Positions 40,871 to 50,695 of a stretch of DNA of 64,000 nt are shown here, piece after piece; positions within the stretch are counted from its first letter, which is position 1, and each line of letters starts with the position of its first letter. The notes under the pieces were generated by a model that was not told the origin of the DNA, did no database searches, and saw only the letters and a list, made by a program, of their open reading frames with translations. The DNA comes from Campylobacter sp. TTU_617 (lineage in GTDB: Bacteria; Campylobacterota; Campylobacteria; Campylobacterales; Campylobacteraceae): contig NZ_JAENKV010000005.1 in assembly GCF_016599045.1 (NCBI RefSeq), positions 1-64,000 of the forward strand. Reading direction: 5' to 3'. The translations under genes were made by a program, and so were the position numbers.

Positions 40871-42990
40871 TGCAGGAATTAAAAATCAAAATAGGAAAAA
40901 TGACTTGCGTTAATTGTGCTAATTCTATTGAAAAGATAAGTAAAAAAATCGAAGGCATTAAAGATGCAAGTATTTCTTATGTAAATTCAAGTGGTGTTTT
41001 TCTGATTGAAAATGAAAAAGTAAAAAATGAACTTTTTAAAAAAATAAAAAATTTAGGATATGAAATTTTAGATGAAGAACAAGATTTAGAGAAATATAAA
41101 CTTAAGCAATTTTCCAAAATGAAACTTAATTTCTTTTTAAGTGCAATTTTGAGTATTTTGATTATGTATTTTGAAATGTTTGTAAAGAATTCTTTTTCTA
41201 AAGATATGCAATTGTTAATTAGTATTTTTGCTATTTTTTATTGCGGGAGAGTTTTTTTTATCAATGCCATTAAAGGATTAAAATATAAAAATTTAGATAT
41301 GAATACTTTAGTAGCTTTGGGTTCTTTTATGGCATTTGTGTATTCTTTGCTCGTATATTTTAAGATTTTTGAAAAAGATGAACATCTGTATTTTAGTGGT
41401 GCAAGCATGATTATAAGTTTTGTTTTGTTTGGAAAACTTTTAGAAGAATATGTAAAATTTAAAGCTCAAGATTATCAAAAAAAAATTAATAGTCTCAGTA
41501 TAAAAAAAGCTAAAATTTTAATTAATGATGAACTTAAAGAAATTCCAAGTTCTTTTGTTAAAGTTGATGATATTCTTATAGTAAAAGAAGGTGAAAGTAT
41601 AGTTGCTGATGGTGTAGTTATAGAAGGTAAAGCTGAGCTTGATACAAGTTTTTTAACGGGAGAATTTTTACCAGTTTTAAAACAAAAAGATAGCATAGTT
41701 AGTGCAGGAAGTATTGTTTTAAATGGTTTTTTAAAAATTAGGGTAAGCAAAAAGGCTATGGATAGCACTTTAGAACAAATTAAAGATCTTATTTTTAAAG
41801 CAGGCAATATTAAAACACCTATTGCGACTTTAGTTGATAAAATTTCAGCTTATTTTGTGGGTTTTATTATAATTATCGCAAGTATAGTTTTTATTTTTTG
41901 GAGTTTAAAATCAGGTTTTAATGAAGCTTTTTTATATGCTTGTGCTGTTATTTTAATCTCTTGTCCTTGTGCTTTAGGACTTGCAACACCTATTGCTATA
42001 GTGGTAGCTTTAGCAAATGCTGCTAAAAAATCTATTTTGATTAAAAATCCTAGTGCTTTAGAGAATTTAAATCAAATTAAAGAGATAGTTTTTGATAAAA
42101 CAGGCACCTTAACTGAAGATAAACTTAAAATTTATAAGCATAATCTTAGTGAAGAAAATTTCAATTTACTTGCACAAATAGAAAGTTTTAGTTCTCATCC
42201 TATAGCAAAAGCTATTTCTAAAAATTTAAATTTAAACACTTGCTTAAAAGGTGAAGTTAAAATGCATATTGGAAAAGGTTTAGAGTATCAAGGAGAAGAT
42301 GCTATTTATTTCGCAGGAAATGAAGAATTTTTACAAGAAAAGGGCGTTGATATATCTAAAACTAAAGAATTTTTTGAAAAATTTTTAGATAAAGCACCTG
42401 TTTATGTGTATTTTGCTAAAGATAAAGAATGTTTAGGCGGAGTGTGTTTAAGCAACACTTTAAAACAGGAGGCAAAAGAACTTATATTATCTTTAAAACA
42501 GAAAAAAATTCATAGCATTATTTTAAGTGGGGATAATGAAAAAAGTGTTAAACAAATAGCTAAAGAATTAAGCATTGACGAATTTTATGCAAGTTTAAAA
42601 CCAGATGAAAAGCTTAATTTTATACAAAAAAAACAAAACAAAAATCCTATAGTTTTTGTTGGAGATGGTATAAATGATGCTCCATCTTTAAATTTAGCGG
42701 ATATTGGCATTAGTTTTGCTAAAGCAAATGATTTGGCAAAAGAATCAGGAGATTTTATTTTAATAAAAGATGATTTAAGATTAATTGATTATTGTTTTAA
42801 AATTTCTTATAAAACTAGAAATATAATCAAACTTAATCTTTTTTGGGCCTTTTTTTATAATTCTCTTTGTATTCCTATAGCAGCTGGTTTTGTGCCTTAT
42901 ATCACTTTAAACCCTCATCTTGCAGCTCTTGCTATGTGCTTTAGTTCTATAGCTGTTGTTTTAAACTCTTTAAGATTAAAAAATATTTAG
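40870..42990 (+). CDS. copA: Copper-exporting P-type ATPase
   Basis: Pumps Cu(I) from cytoplasm to periplasm. The 706-residue P1B ATPase has one N-terminal metal domain (MTCVNCANS), eight helices with SCPCALGLATP in the ion path, the TGE-type actuator loop (FLTGEFLPV), the phosphorylation site DKTGTLTED, the SHPIAKA nucleotide motif and GDGINDAPSL. It ends at a hairpin before dnaX. Confidence 0.96.
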   Translation: MQELKIKIGKMTCVNCANSIEKISKKIEGIKDASISYVNSSGVFLIENEKVKNELFKKIKNLGYEILDEEQDLEKYKLKQFSKMKLNFFLSAILSILIMYFEMFVKNSFSKDMQLLISIFAIFYCGRVFFINAIKGLKYKNLDMNTLVALGSFMAFVYSLLVYFKIFEKDEHLYFSGASMIISFVLFGKLLEEYVKFKAQDYQKKINSLSIKKAKILINDELKEIPSSFVKVDDILIVKEGESIVADGVVIEGKAELDTSFLTGEFLPVLKQKDSIVSAGSIVLNGFLKIRVSKKAMDSTLEQIKDLIFKAGNIKTPIATLVDKISAYFVGFIIIIASIVFIFWSLKSGFNEAFLYACAVILISCPCALGLATPIAIVVALANAAKKSILIKNPSALENLNQIKEIVFDKTGTLTEDKLKIYKHNLSEENFNLLAQIESFSSHPIAKAISKNLNLNTCLKGEVKMHIGKGLEYQGEDAIYFAGNEEFLQEKGVDISKTKEFFEKFLDKAPVYVYFAKDKECLGGVCLSNTLKQEAKELILSLKQKKIHSIILSGDNEKSVKQIAKELSIDEFYASLKPDEKLNFIQKKQNKNPIVFVGDGINDAPSLNLADIGISFAKANDLAKESGDFILIKDDLRLIDYCFKISYKTRNIIKLNLFWAFFYNSLCIPIAAGFVPYITLNPHLAALAMCFSSIAVVLNSLRLKNI

Positions 42991-43006
42991 CTTTAAGGCT
43001 AAATAT
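42983..43006 (+). terminator. Terminator after copA
   Basis: Nine-base arms (42983-42991, 42998-43006) overlap the copA stop, with a six-base loop, followed by a T-rich run. dnaX converges from the other side about 70 bases on. Confidence 0.6.
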
Positions 43007-43076
43007 AAATTTTATTATTTTTTATTTTTGAGAAAATTTAAATAATATAAGAGATTTTTTTATTGTAAAATATAAA

Positions 43077-44615
43077 TTAATTCTCTATTTTAGGTTCTCC
43101 AAAACAATCTCTTAAAGCATTTTTAGTATCCTCTAAAGGATCAAATTTTTTAGCGTCTTTTTTAAATTCATCAAATTGCGAATTAATATCTATTTTTTTA
43201 TTTTGTGAATTTGATAAATCTTGAGTAATAGGTTGAAGCTTGCTCTCATCTATAAAAATTTCTTTTTGTACAGAAATCTTAGCATTTGCTCCAAATTTAG
43301 TTTTAAAAAGCTCTTGTATAAGTTTAAAACCCTTATTAAGCTTATCTCTATCTTCTCCTTGTGCGTTTGAAGTAATGGCTAAAATTTCATTTTCATAATT
43401 TATAAATTTCGTATTTTTTTTAAAGCATTCTCCAAGATCATAATCTCTATCATAGATAAGATCGGTTAATATTTCATAAGGGTTTTTATGATTGTTGTCT
43501 TGTTCTATAGAGCTTTTATTTTCTTGCATGGAACTTGTTAAGTAATTATTTTCTTCTTTTTTATTATCAATTTTAAATTCATTAATTTTTTCATCAATTT
43601 CTTTTAAATAGCTTGCTTCCATCATCATAAAAGCCATAACACAAAGTGTAAATCCATCATCATCACTAGTTATACTTTTAGCACGTGAGAGTATCCTAAA
43701 GAATCTTTCATAAATTAAAGTAGAAAATTCAGTGCTTTTTGAAAAAAAACTTTCCTTAAGATAAAAAAGCATTTCATCAATAACATTTGAGGCTTCATAA
43801 TCTTGAAATTCTTTTAAAAATTCAAAAACTTTTCCTTCATCTTTTTTCAAAATGCTATTATAAAATTCTTTTATTTTTAAAGGATCCAAAAGACCTAGCA
43901 TATCAGTAATTTTAGTAACACTGATATTATTTTCACAAAAGATAATAGCTTGATCAAGTAAAGTTAAAGTATCTCTCAAAGAACCATTACCACTTCTTGC
44001 TATAAATTTTAAAGCTTCATCTTCGTAATTTACATTTTCCTTCATAAGAATTTCTTTAAGATGATTAAAGATATCATTTTGAGAAATTTGTTTAAAGCGA
44101 AAATGTTGAGTTCTTGAAAGAACAGTTGCTGGTAATTTTAAAGGATCCGTTGTTGCTAAAATAAATTTTATATAGCTTGGAGGTTCTTCTAGGGTTTTTA
44201 GTAGTGCATTTGCAGCTTGAGAAGTAAGCATATGAACTTCATCGATAATGAAAATCTTAAACCTTGCCATTGACGGGGTGTATTTAGTTTGTTCAATTAA
44301 AGCTTGAATATCTTCTAAGCCACGATTGCTTGCTGCATCCATTTCTATAATATCAATATGCTTACCCTCAAGTGCAGCTAGACATTGTTTGCAATTTCCA
44401 CAAGGATTTGAACTTGGCCCTTGATCACAAACTAAAGCACGCGAAAAAATTCTTGCACTTGAAGTTTTTCCACTTCCACGCAAGCCAGAAAATAGATAAG
44501 CGTGAGCAAGTCTTTGATTGTCAAGTGCGTATTTTAAACTAGTGCTAACAGTTTTTTGCCCTATAAGTTCATCAAAAGTTTTTGGTCTATATTTAATAGC
44601 TAAAGCTTGAAGCAT
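43077..44615 (-). CDS. dnaX: DNA polymerase III subunit gamma/tau
   Basis: Clamp-loader ATPase of 512 residues. Walker A GLRGSGKT (44-51), a four-Cys zinc site from CDQGPSSNPCGNC, Walker B IIDEVHML and the sensor SRTQHFRF are all present. The C-terminal third is variable and charged. No A-rich frameshift signal like that of E. coli dnaX was noticed. The 199-base gap to rho upstream is AT-rich without other recognised features. Confidence 0.97.
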   Translation of the reverse strand: MLQALAIKYRPKTFDELIGQKTVSTSLKYALDNQRLAHAYLFSGLRGSGKTSSARIFSRALVCDQGPSSNPCGNCKQCLAALEGKHIDIIEMDAASNRGLEDIQALIEQTKYTPSMARFKIFIIDEVHMLTSQAANALLKTLEEPPSYIKFILATTDPLKLPATVLSRTQHFRFKQISQNDIFNHLKEILMKENVNYEDEALKFIARSGNGSLRDTLTLLDQAIIFCENNISVTKITDMLGLLDPLKIKEFYNSILKKDEGKVFEFLKEFQDYEASNVIDEMLFYLKESFFSKSTEFSTLIYERFFRILSRAKSITSDDDGFTLCVMAFMMMEASYLKEIDEKINEFKIDNKKEENNYLTSSMQENKSSIEQDNNHKNPYEILTDLIYDRDYDLGECFKKNTKFINYENEILAITSNAQGEDRDKLNKGFKLIQELFKTKFGANAKISVQKEIFIDESKLQPITQDLSNSQNKKIDINSQFDEFKKDAKKFDPLEDTKNALRDCFGEPKIEN

Positions 44616-44814
44616 TTTTCTCTCTTTATAAAACCTTTTTTTGCTATCATATTATGTATTATTTTTTGATTTATAATAAAATTTTGTTTCTTTTTTAAAG
44701 CTAAAAATTTATAATTTATTTTAATATTAAATAAAAAAATAAGATAGGCATATAATAAATACATATTTGACTTAAAAAATACCTATTTTTTTCATTACTT
44801 GTTTTTCTTTTAAA

Positions 44815-46113
44815 CTATTCATTCATTATAGATAAAAGTTCAATGTTGTTTTTTGTTTTTAACATTTTAGAATATAAAAATTTAAGAGCTTCAATATCAT
44901 CCATTTGTGAAATAGCGGAACGAATAGCCCAAATTTTTTGTAAATCACTTGGATTTTGTAGTAATTCTTCTTTTCTTGTTCCTGATTTTATAATATTAAT
45001 TGCTGGATAAATTCTTCTATCTGAAATATTTCTATCTAATACAATTTCACTATTTCCTGTTCCTTTAAATTCTTCAAAAATTACATCATCCATTCTTGAA
45101 CCCGTATCGATTAAAGCAGTAGCTACTATAGTTAAAGATCCTCCTTTTTCTATATTTCTAGCTGCTCCAAAAAAACGTTTTGGTTTATGTAAAGCATTGG
45201 CATCAACTCCTCCGCTTAAAACTTTTCCTGAGCTAGGAGTAGCAGTATTGTAAGCTCTTGCAAGTCTTGTAATGCTATCAAGTAAAATGATCACATCCTT
45301 ACCCATTTCAACCATTCTTTTAGCTTTTTCTATCACAAGTTCAGCTACGCGTACGTGATTATAAGCAGGTAAATCAAAAGTAGAGCTAAAAACTTCTCCT
45401 TTTACGCATCTTTGCATATCAGTTACTTCTTCAGGTCTTTCATCAACTAGTAAAACAATTAAATGCATATCGGGATGATTTTTAGCAATAGCTGCTGCTA
45501 ATTCTTTCATAAGTTCTGTTTTACCTGTTCTAGGGGGTGCTACTATAAGTCCGCGTTGTCCTTTTCCTATTGGGGTAAAAAGATCTAAAACACGCCCTGT
45601 TAATTTCATACTATCGTATTCTAATTTTATTTTTTCTGTTGGAAAAATAGGAGTAAGATTATCAAAAAGAGGTCTTTCTTTAGCCTCTTGTAAAGGCATA
45701 TAGTTTATAGCTTCAATTTTTAATAAAGCATAATACTTTTCTTGATCTTTAGGTTCTCTTACCTGTCCTGTAACTATATCTCCAACACGAAGAGCGAATT
45801 TGCGAATTTGCGAATTTGAAACATAAGCATCATTAACACTATCACTTAGATCTCCATCCATTCCACGTAAAAAACCATAACCTTCAGAAGATATTTCTAA
45901 AATACCTGTAAAAAGAATAAAACCACCTTTTTTGGTTTGTGCTTTTAAAATTTCAAACATAAGTTCTTGACGACGAAATTCGCGTGGATTTTCTATTTCG
46001 CATTCATTGGCTATTTTAACAAGACTTTCAAGATCAAGTAGTTTTAGATCTTCAATTTTATATCCTTCTACAGGAATATGCGTTCTTTGATGCTGTTTTT
46101 TTTCTTTTTCCAT
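44815..46113 (-). CDS. rho: Transcription termination factor Rho
   Basis: Hexameric RNA helicase of 432 residues that releases RNA polymerase. It shows the RNA-binding cold-shock-like domain (EGYGFLRG), Walker [15 protein letters not shown], Walker [18 protein letters not shown] and the R-loop around [15 protein letters not shown]. Its gene is divergent from ccoI. Confidence 0.98.
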   Translation of the reverse strand: MEKEKKQHQRTHIPVEGYKIEDLKLLDLESLVKIANECEIENPREFRRQELMFEILKAQTKKGGFILFTGILEISSEGYGFLRGMDGDLSDSVNDAYVSNSQIRKFALRVGDIVTGQVREPKDQEKYYALLKIEAINYMPLQEAKERPLFDNLTPIFPTEKIKLEYDSMKLTGRVLDLFTPIGKGQRGLIVAPPRTGKTELMKELAAAIAKNHPDMHLIVLLVDERPEEVTDMQRCVKGEVFSSTFDLPAYNHVRVAELVIEKAKRMVEMGKDVIILLDSITRLARAYNTATPSSGKVLSGGVDANALHKPKRFFGAARNIEKGGSLTIVATALIDTGSRMDDVIFEEFKGTGNSEIVLDRNISDRRIYPAINIIKSGTRKEELLQNPSDLQKIWAIRSAISQMDDIEALKFLYSKMLKTKNNIELLSIMNE

Positions 46114-46190
46114 AAGCCCTCGTAGATTTTAAGAAGAATTTTTGTAAAGCATGATTTTAATAAAAAAATATACTTTTTGTCAAATTTGTT

Positions 46191-46196
46191 TATAAT
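46191..46196 (+). promoter_or_regulatory. -10 box of ccoI-ccoS
   Basis: TATAAT 31 bases before the ccoI ATG, preceded by T-rich sequence without a clear -35, as in other Campylobacter sigma-70 promoters. Confidence 0.5.
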
Positions 46197-46226
46197 AACA
46201 AAACTAAATTTTATGAAAGAATAGCT

Positions 46227-48575
46227 ATGAAATGTGCACATTGTAGATTAAATTTTCAAGAAAATCAAATGATAAAAAAAAACGATCTCTTTTTTTGCTG
46301 CAAAGGTTGTCAAAGTGTTTATGAAATTTTATATGAGAATAGTTTAGATGAATTTTATAAAAAATTAGGAGATAAAACTTTAAAACCAGTTTCAAATCAA
46401 AATGGCTTTAAAAGTTATGATGAATTTATTAATAAAACCAAAGAAGGTTTTAGCGAGGTTTATCTTATATTATATGGAATAGAATGTGCAGCTTGCATTT
46501 GGCTTAATGAAAAAATTTTAATTAAGCAACAAGGAATTTTAGAACTTGATATTAATCATTTTACTCATAAGGCTAGAATTGTTTTTGATCAAGATATTAT
46601 TAATTTAAAAGATATTTTAAATTTAATAGAAAGTATAGGTTATAAAGCAAGTGCTTACGATCCTACTAAAACAGAACAAAAAGCAAATTTAATAAAGAGG
46701 GAATTTTATTCTAAACTTATTGTGGCTATTGCTTGTGTTATGAATATTATGTGGATAGCTATAGCAAAATATGCAGGATTTTTTACAGGAATGGATAAGG
46801 ATATAAAAGATATTTTAAATTTTGCTGAGTTTATTCTTTGTTTTCCTGTTCTTTTTTATACAGGTTCAAGTTTTTATCAAAATGCTTTTAGAGCAATTAA
46901 AAATAAAAAAGTTAATATGGATACTTTAGTAATTAGTGGAGCAAGTTTAGCTTTTTTGTATTCATTGTGGGCTATGTTTTTTAGAGTGGGCGAGGTTTAT
47001 TTTGATTCTGTTGCTATGATTGTTTGTTTTGTTTTTATTGGGAAATATCTTCAAGTATTGAGTAAAAAAATAGCCTTAGATACTATAGATGGTTTAAATG
47101 CATTTTTGAAAAATGAAGTTTTAGTTTTTAATGGTAAAGAGTTTAAACCAAAATCAGCCAATGAGGTTAAACTTAATGATATTATTTTGCTTAGAAGCGG
47201 TGATAAAATTTTAATTGATGGTGTTTGCATTAGAGGTGAAGCAAGTCTTGATACTTCTTCTTTAAATGGTGAAAATACTCCTTTGCTAATAAGACAAAAT
47301 GATGAGTTAAATTCTGCTTGTATAGTGCTTGATGGTAGCATAGAATATAGAGCAACTAAACTTTATAAAGATTCTAAGCTCGCAATTATTATAAAACTTC
47401 TTGAATTAGCTAGTACTAAAAAGGCTAAACTTGAAAGCTTAGTGTCTAAAATTTCTGGATATTTTTCACCTGTTATTTTGTTTTTTTCTTTTGCTTGTTT
47501 TTGTTTTTGGTTTTTTTTAAAAGATACTAATATAGAGTTAAGCCTTGTAAATGCTATATCAGTTTTAATTATAGCTTGCCCTTGTGCTTTGGCTTTAGCA
47601 ACTCCTGTTAGCACACTTGTTGCTTTAGGAAAATCTTTAAAAGATCATATTATTTTTAAACATTCTAGCACTATTGAAGATCTTAGTAAAATTAATATGG
47701 CTGTTTTTGATAAAACAGGAACTTTAACAAATAATGAATTAAAAATTAGTAATTTTTATTTAGATGATAAAATAGATAAAGAGGAATTTTATAGCTTTAT
47801 AAAGCTTTCTAATCATCCTGTATCAAAAAGTATTGCTAAATTTTTTGAAGCTCAAGGTATTGTTTATAAAAAATTAGATTTTAAAGAACTTTTTAATATC
47901 CAAGCAAGAGGATTAAAAGCAAATTTGAATAATGATTTATTTTTAGGAGGAAATTATTATTTTTTAAGAGAAAATGGTATTGAAGTTAAAGAGTTTCAAA
48001 ATACTCATTTTATTTTTGCTAAAAATCAAAAAATATTTGCTTATTTTGAATTTGAAAATATTTTAAGAGAAGGGACTAAAGAACTTATAGCTTATTTATA
48101 TGATCATAAGATTGAAACGATGATATTAAGTGGAGATAATTATTATGCAGTGGAAAAAATCGCCAAAGAGCTTAAAATAACTAATTACAAAGCTTCTTGT
48201 TTGCCTGAAGATAAAATGAAAGTTATTGAAAATTTAAATCAAAAATATAAAGTTTTATTTGTTGGAGATGGTATTAACGATGCTTTAGCATTAAAAAATG
48301 CTAGTGTTTCTATTGCTTTAAAACAAGGAAGTGATTTAGCAATTCAAAGCAGTGATGTGCTTTTATTAAAAAATGATTTATTTTCCTTAATAAAAGTCTT
48401 AAAGCTTTCTAAAAATACCTATAAAATTATAAAACAAAATCTATTTTTTTCTTTATTTTATAATGCTTTAACTATTCCTTTGGCTTTTTTAGGGCTTATT
48501 AATCCTTTAATCGCAGCACTTTCTATGTCTTTTAGTAGTATAATAGTTATATTAAATGCTTTAAGGATTAAATAA
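46227..48575 (+). CDS. ccoI: P-type ATPase for cytochrome cbb3 oxidase assembly (CcoI/FixI)
   Basis: A 782-residue P1B ATPase with an extra N-terminal cysteine domain (CAHCRLNF and FFCCKGCQSVYEIL) and a variant HMA site GIECAACIW. Ion-path motif is ACPCALALATP and the phosphorylation site is DKTGTLTNN. Such CcoI/FixI pumps deliver copper to the cbb3 oxidase rather than for resistance. The adjacent ccoS supports that assignment. The oxidase genes themselves are not in the window. Confidence 0.92.
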   Translation: MKCAHCRLNFQENQMIKKNDLFFCCKGCQSVYEILYENSLDEFYKKLGDKTLKPVSNQNGFKSYDEFINKTKEGFSEVYLILYGIECAACIWLNEKILIKQQGILELDINHFTHKARIVFDQDIINLKDILNLIESIGYKASAYDPTKTEQKANLIKREFYSKLIVAIACVMNIMWIAIAKYAGFFTGMDKDIKDILNFAEFILCFPVLFYTGSSFYQNAFRAIKNKKVNMDTLVISGASLAFLYSLWAMFFRVGEVYFDSVAMIVCFVFIGKYLQVLSKKIALDTIDGLNAFLKNEVLVFNGKEFKPKSANEVKLNDIILLRSGDKILIDGVCIRGEASLDTSSLNGENTPLLIRQNDELNSACIVLDGSIEYRATKLYKDSKLAIIIKLLELASTKKAKLESLVSKISGYFSPVILFFSFACFCFWFFLKDTNIELSLVNAISVLIIACPCALALATPVSTLVALGKSLKDHIIFKHSSTIEDLSKINMAVFDKTGTLTNNELKISNFYLDDKIDKEEFYSFIKLSNHPVSKSIAKFFEAQGIVYKKLDFKELFNIQARGLKANLNNDLFLGGNYYFLRENGIEVKEFQNTHFIFAKNQKIFAYFEFENILREGTKELIAYLYDHKIETMILSGDNYYAVEKIAKELKITNYKASCLPEDKMKVIENLNQKYKVLFVGDGINDALALKNASVSIALKQGSDLAIQSSDVLLLKNDLFSLIKVLKLSKNTYKIIKQNLFFSLFYNALTIPLAFLGLINPLIAALSMSFSSIIVILNALRIK

Positions 48576-48784
48576 TGAGTAATGTAATAACAATAATGAT
48601 AGGAGTCTCTTTGCTAACCTTTTTTATAATTCTTGCCACTTTTTTATGGGCAATAAAAAATAAACAATTTGACGATGAATATAAATTTATTACTTTAAAC
48701 GATGATGAAGAAGCTTTAAACGATATAATAAATTTACAAAAAAGAAAAGAAGAAGCTTTAAGAAAGCAAAAAAAGCTTTCTTAA
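48575..48784 (+). CDS. ccoS: cbb3-type oxidase assembly protein CcoS
   Basis: A 69-residue protein with one N-terminal membrane helix (about 3-26), a typical CcoS motif (LWAIKNKQFDDEY) and a charged tail. It overlaps ccoI by one base. CcoS is needed to mature the cbb3 oxidase. The last codons form half of a hairpin. Confidence 0.93.
   Translation: MSNVITIMIGVSLLTFFIILATFLWAIKNKQFDDEYKFITLNDDEEALNDIINLQKRKEEALRKQKKLS
48758..48784. terminator. Hairpin at the ccoS/cytochrome c convergent junction
   Basis: Ten-base perfect arms (48758-48767, 48775-48784) with a seven-A loop overlap the ccoS stop codon, 13 bases from the end of the convergent cytochrome c gene. Confidence 0.65.
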
Positions 48785-48797
48785 AAAATTATGCAGA

Positions 48798-49100
48798 TTA
48801 TTTTAAAGTATCAATATATTTATCAATAGCTTCAAGATCAGCTTCACTTAAACCTTTTAATTGAAGCTTCATAATAGCACCTTGTCCAAATTTATTTCTT
48901 GTTCCTGCTTGATATTCTTTTAAAGCTTGTGATCTTTCCTCATAGCTTAAAGATGTAAGAGCTGGAACTTTTCCTAAGTAAACTTTATCAGCTTTTGCTC
49001 CGTGACAAACAGCACATTTTTTAAAGAGTGTAGCACCATCAGCTGCATAAGCAGAAACCCCAAGACACACTAAAGTAGAAATTGCTAGCAATTTTTTCAT
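48798..49100 (-). CDS. Periplasmic cytochrome c, class I
   Basis: A 100-residue precursor with a signal peptide (KKLLAISTLVCLGVSAYA, cut after AYA) and the heme motif CAVCHG; the distal Met is in GAIMKLQL. It probably carries electrons to the cbb3 oxidase, consistent with ccoI-ccoS next door. RBS AAGGAG and a minus-strand TATAAT at 49136-49131 are clear. Confidence 0.95.
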   Translation of the reverse strand: MKKLLAISTLVCLGVSAYAADGATLFKKCAVCHGAKADKVYLGKVPALTSLSYEERSQALKEYQAGTRNKFGQGAIMKLQLKGLSEADLEAIDKYIDTLK

Positions 49101-49202
49101 TTTAACTCCTTGTTATTTTAGGTAAGGAATATTATATCTTTAATTTTTAATAAATTTCTTAAAGATTTTATAAAATAAATGTTTATTTTAAAAAAGCTAT
49201 AT

Positions 49203-49208
49203 TATAAT
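49203..49208 (+). promoter_or_regulatory. -10 box close to the gmhB start
   Basis: TATAAT ends eight bases before the ATG at 49216, so a transcript from it would begin at or one to two bases before that start codon. No ribosome-binding site precedes the ATG. Confidence 0.45.
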
Positions 49209-49215
49209 GCTTTTT

Positions 49216-49731
49216 ATGAAAAGAAAAGCGTTGTTTTTAGATAGAGATGGTGTTATTAATGTAGATAAAAAATATGTTTATAAGATAGAAGATTTTGAAT
49301 TTTATAATGAAATTTTTGATCTTTGTAAGTATTTTTTTTTAAAGGATTATTTAATTTTTATAATAACTAATCAATCAGGTATTGCAAGGGGTTATTATAA
49401 GGAAGAAGATTTTTCAAAGCTTTGTAATTTTGTTTTAGAGGAATTCATTAAGCAAGATATAAAAATTTCAAAAATATATTATTGTCCACATTTGGAAAAT
49501 TGTGAATGTAGAAAACCAAAACCAGGTATGCTTTTAAAAGCTAAAGATGAATTTGATATAGATATGGAAAATTCCATTTTTATAGGAGATAATCTTAGCG
49601 ATATGCAAGCGGGAGTAAATGCAGGAGTTAAAAATTTATTTCTTGTAAATGAACATATATTAAAACAAGATTATTTTAAAAGTTTTTTTTCTTTAAAAGA
49701 ACTTTTAAATTTTTTAAAACAAAATTTCTAA
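49216..49731 (+). CDS. gmhB: D-glycero-D-manno-heptose bisphosphate phosphatase
   Basis: HAD phosphatase acting between the kinase and cytidylyl steps of ADP-heptose synthesis for lipooligosaccharide core. From ATG 49216 it has 171 residues with the nucleophile motif LDRDGVIN, ITNQSGIARG, the zinc loop CPHLENCECRKP and GDNLSDMQAG. An ATG at 49207 lies within the -10 box and is less likely. A T9 run lies inside the gene. First of gmhB-hldD-hldE. Confidence 0.92.
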   Translation: MKRKALFLDRDGVINVDKKYVYKIEDFEFYNEIFDLCKYFFLKDYLIFIITNQSGIARGYYKEEDFSKLCNFVLEEFIKQDIKISKIYYCPHLENCECRKPKPGMLLKAKDEFDIDMENSIFIGDNLSDMQAGVNAGVKNLFLVNEHILKQDYFKSFFSLKELLNFLKQNF

Positions 49732-49741
49732 GGATAAATTA

Positions 49742-50695
49742 ATGAAAATAGTTATTACAGGTGGAGCAGGATTTATTGGTTCAGCATTGGCCCTTTTTTT
49801 ACAAGAAAATCACGAAGTTTTAATTATAGATAAAATGAGAAGTAATGCTGTTTTTGAAAATGGAAATTTAGAATGTTTGGGACATTTTAAAAATTTGTTA
49901 GGTTTTAAGGGCGAGTTATATGTCACAGATATAAATGAAGAAAAAACTTTAAAAATAATAAAAGATTTTAAACCAGAAGTTATATTTCATAAAGCAGCTA
50001 TTTCTGATACTACAATTTATGATCAAAATAAGGTTTTAAGTGTAAATTTAAATACTTTTAAAGAATTTATAAAACTTAGTATTGAACTTAATGCAAAACT
50101 AATTTATGCAAGTTCTGCTTCTGTTTATGGTGATGCTCCTAGTCCTCAGATTGTAGGAGTTAATGAAAATCCTAAGAATCCTTATGCTTTTTCAAAACTT
50201 ATGATGGATAATTTAGCACAAAAATACTACAATAAAGCTCATTTAATAGGACTTAGGTACTTCAATGTTTATGGAAAAGGTGAATTTTATAAAGGTAAAA
50301 CTTCTTCTATGATTATACAATTTGCTCATCAAATTTTAGCAGGGAAAAATCCTTGTTTATTTGAAGGAAGTGATAAAATTTATAGAGATTTTGTTTATAT
50401 AAAAGATTGTTTGGAAGCTAATATTAAAGCTATAGAAGCAAAAAATGGGGTTTATAATGTAGGTAGCGGAAAAGCAAGAACTTTTCAAGATATTGTAGAT
50501 ATATTACAAAAAGAACTAAATACAAATTTATCTTGCAAATATATTAAAAATCCTTATGAAAAATTTTATCAATTTCATACACAAGCAAAATTAGATGAAA
50601 ATTTTGCCTATTGTCCAAAGTATAGTCTTGAAGAAGGTATAAAAGATTATTTGCCAGAAATTTTAAGACTATTTGAAAAGGAAGTAAATGTTTAA
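49742..50695 (+). CDS. hldD: ADP-glyceromanno-heptose 6-epimerase
   Basis: Short-chain dehydrogenase-type epimerase of 317 residues making ADP-L-glycero-heptose. It has the NAD motif [11 protein letters not shown], the active site Ser-Tyr-Lys ([13 protein letters not shown]) and the late [18 protein letters not shown] is the RBS. It overlaps hldE by 8 bases. Confidence 0.95.
   Translation: MKIVITGGAGFIGSALALFLQENHEVLIIDKMRSNAVFENGNLECLGHFKNLLGFKGELYVTDINEEKTLKIIKDFKPEVIFHKAAISDTTIYDQNKVLSVNLNTFKEFIKLSIELNAKLIYASSASVYGDAPSPQIVGVNENPKNPYAFSKLMMDNLAQKYYNKAHLIGLRYFNVYGKGEFYKGKTSSMIIQFAHQILAGKNPCLFEGSDKIYRDFVYIKDCLEANIKAIEAKNGVYNVGSGKARTFQDIVDILQKELNTNLSCKYIKNPYEKFYQFHTQAKLDENFAYCPKYSLEEGIKDYLPEILRLFEKEVNV

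Noticed and set aside
41475-41807. 110-codon antisense ORF in copA
   Set aside because: It is the shadow of a highly conserved gene; no ribosome-binding site or family features.
49331-49340. T9 run in gmhB as a phase-variation tract
   Set aside because: T runs of this length are common in this AT-rich sequence, while Campylobacter contingency genes mostly use G/C tracts. The gene is in frame.
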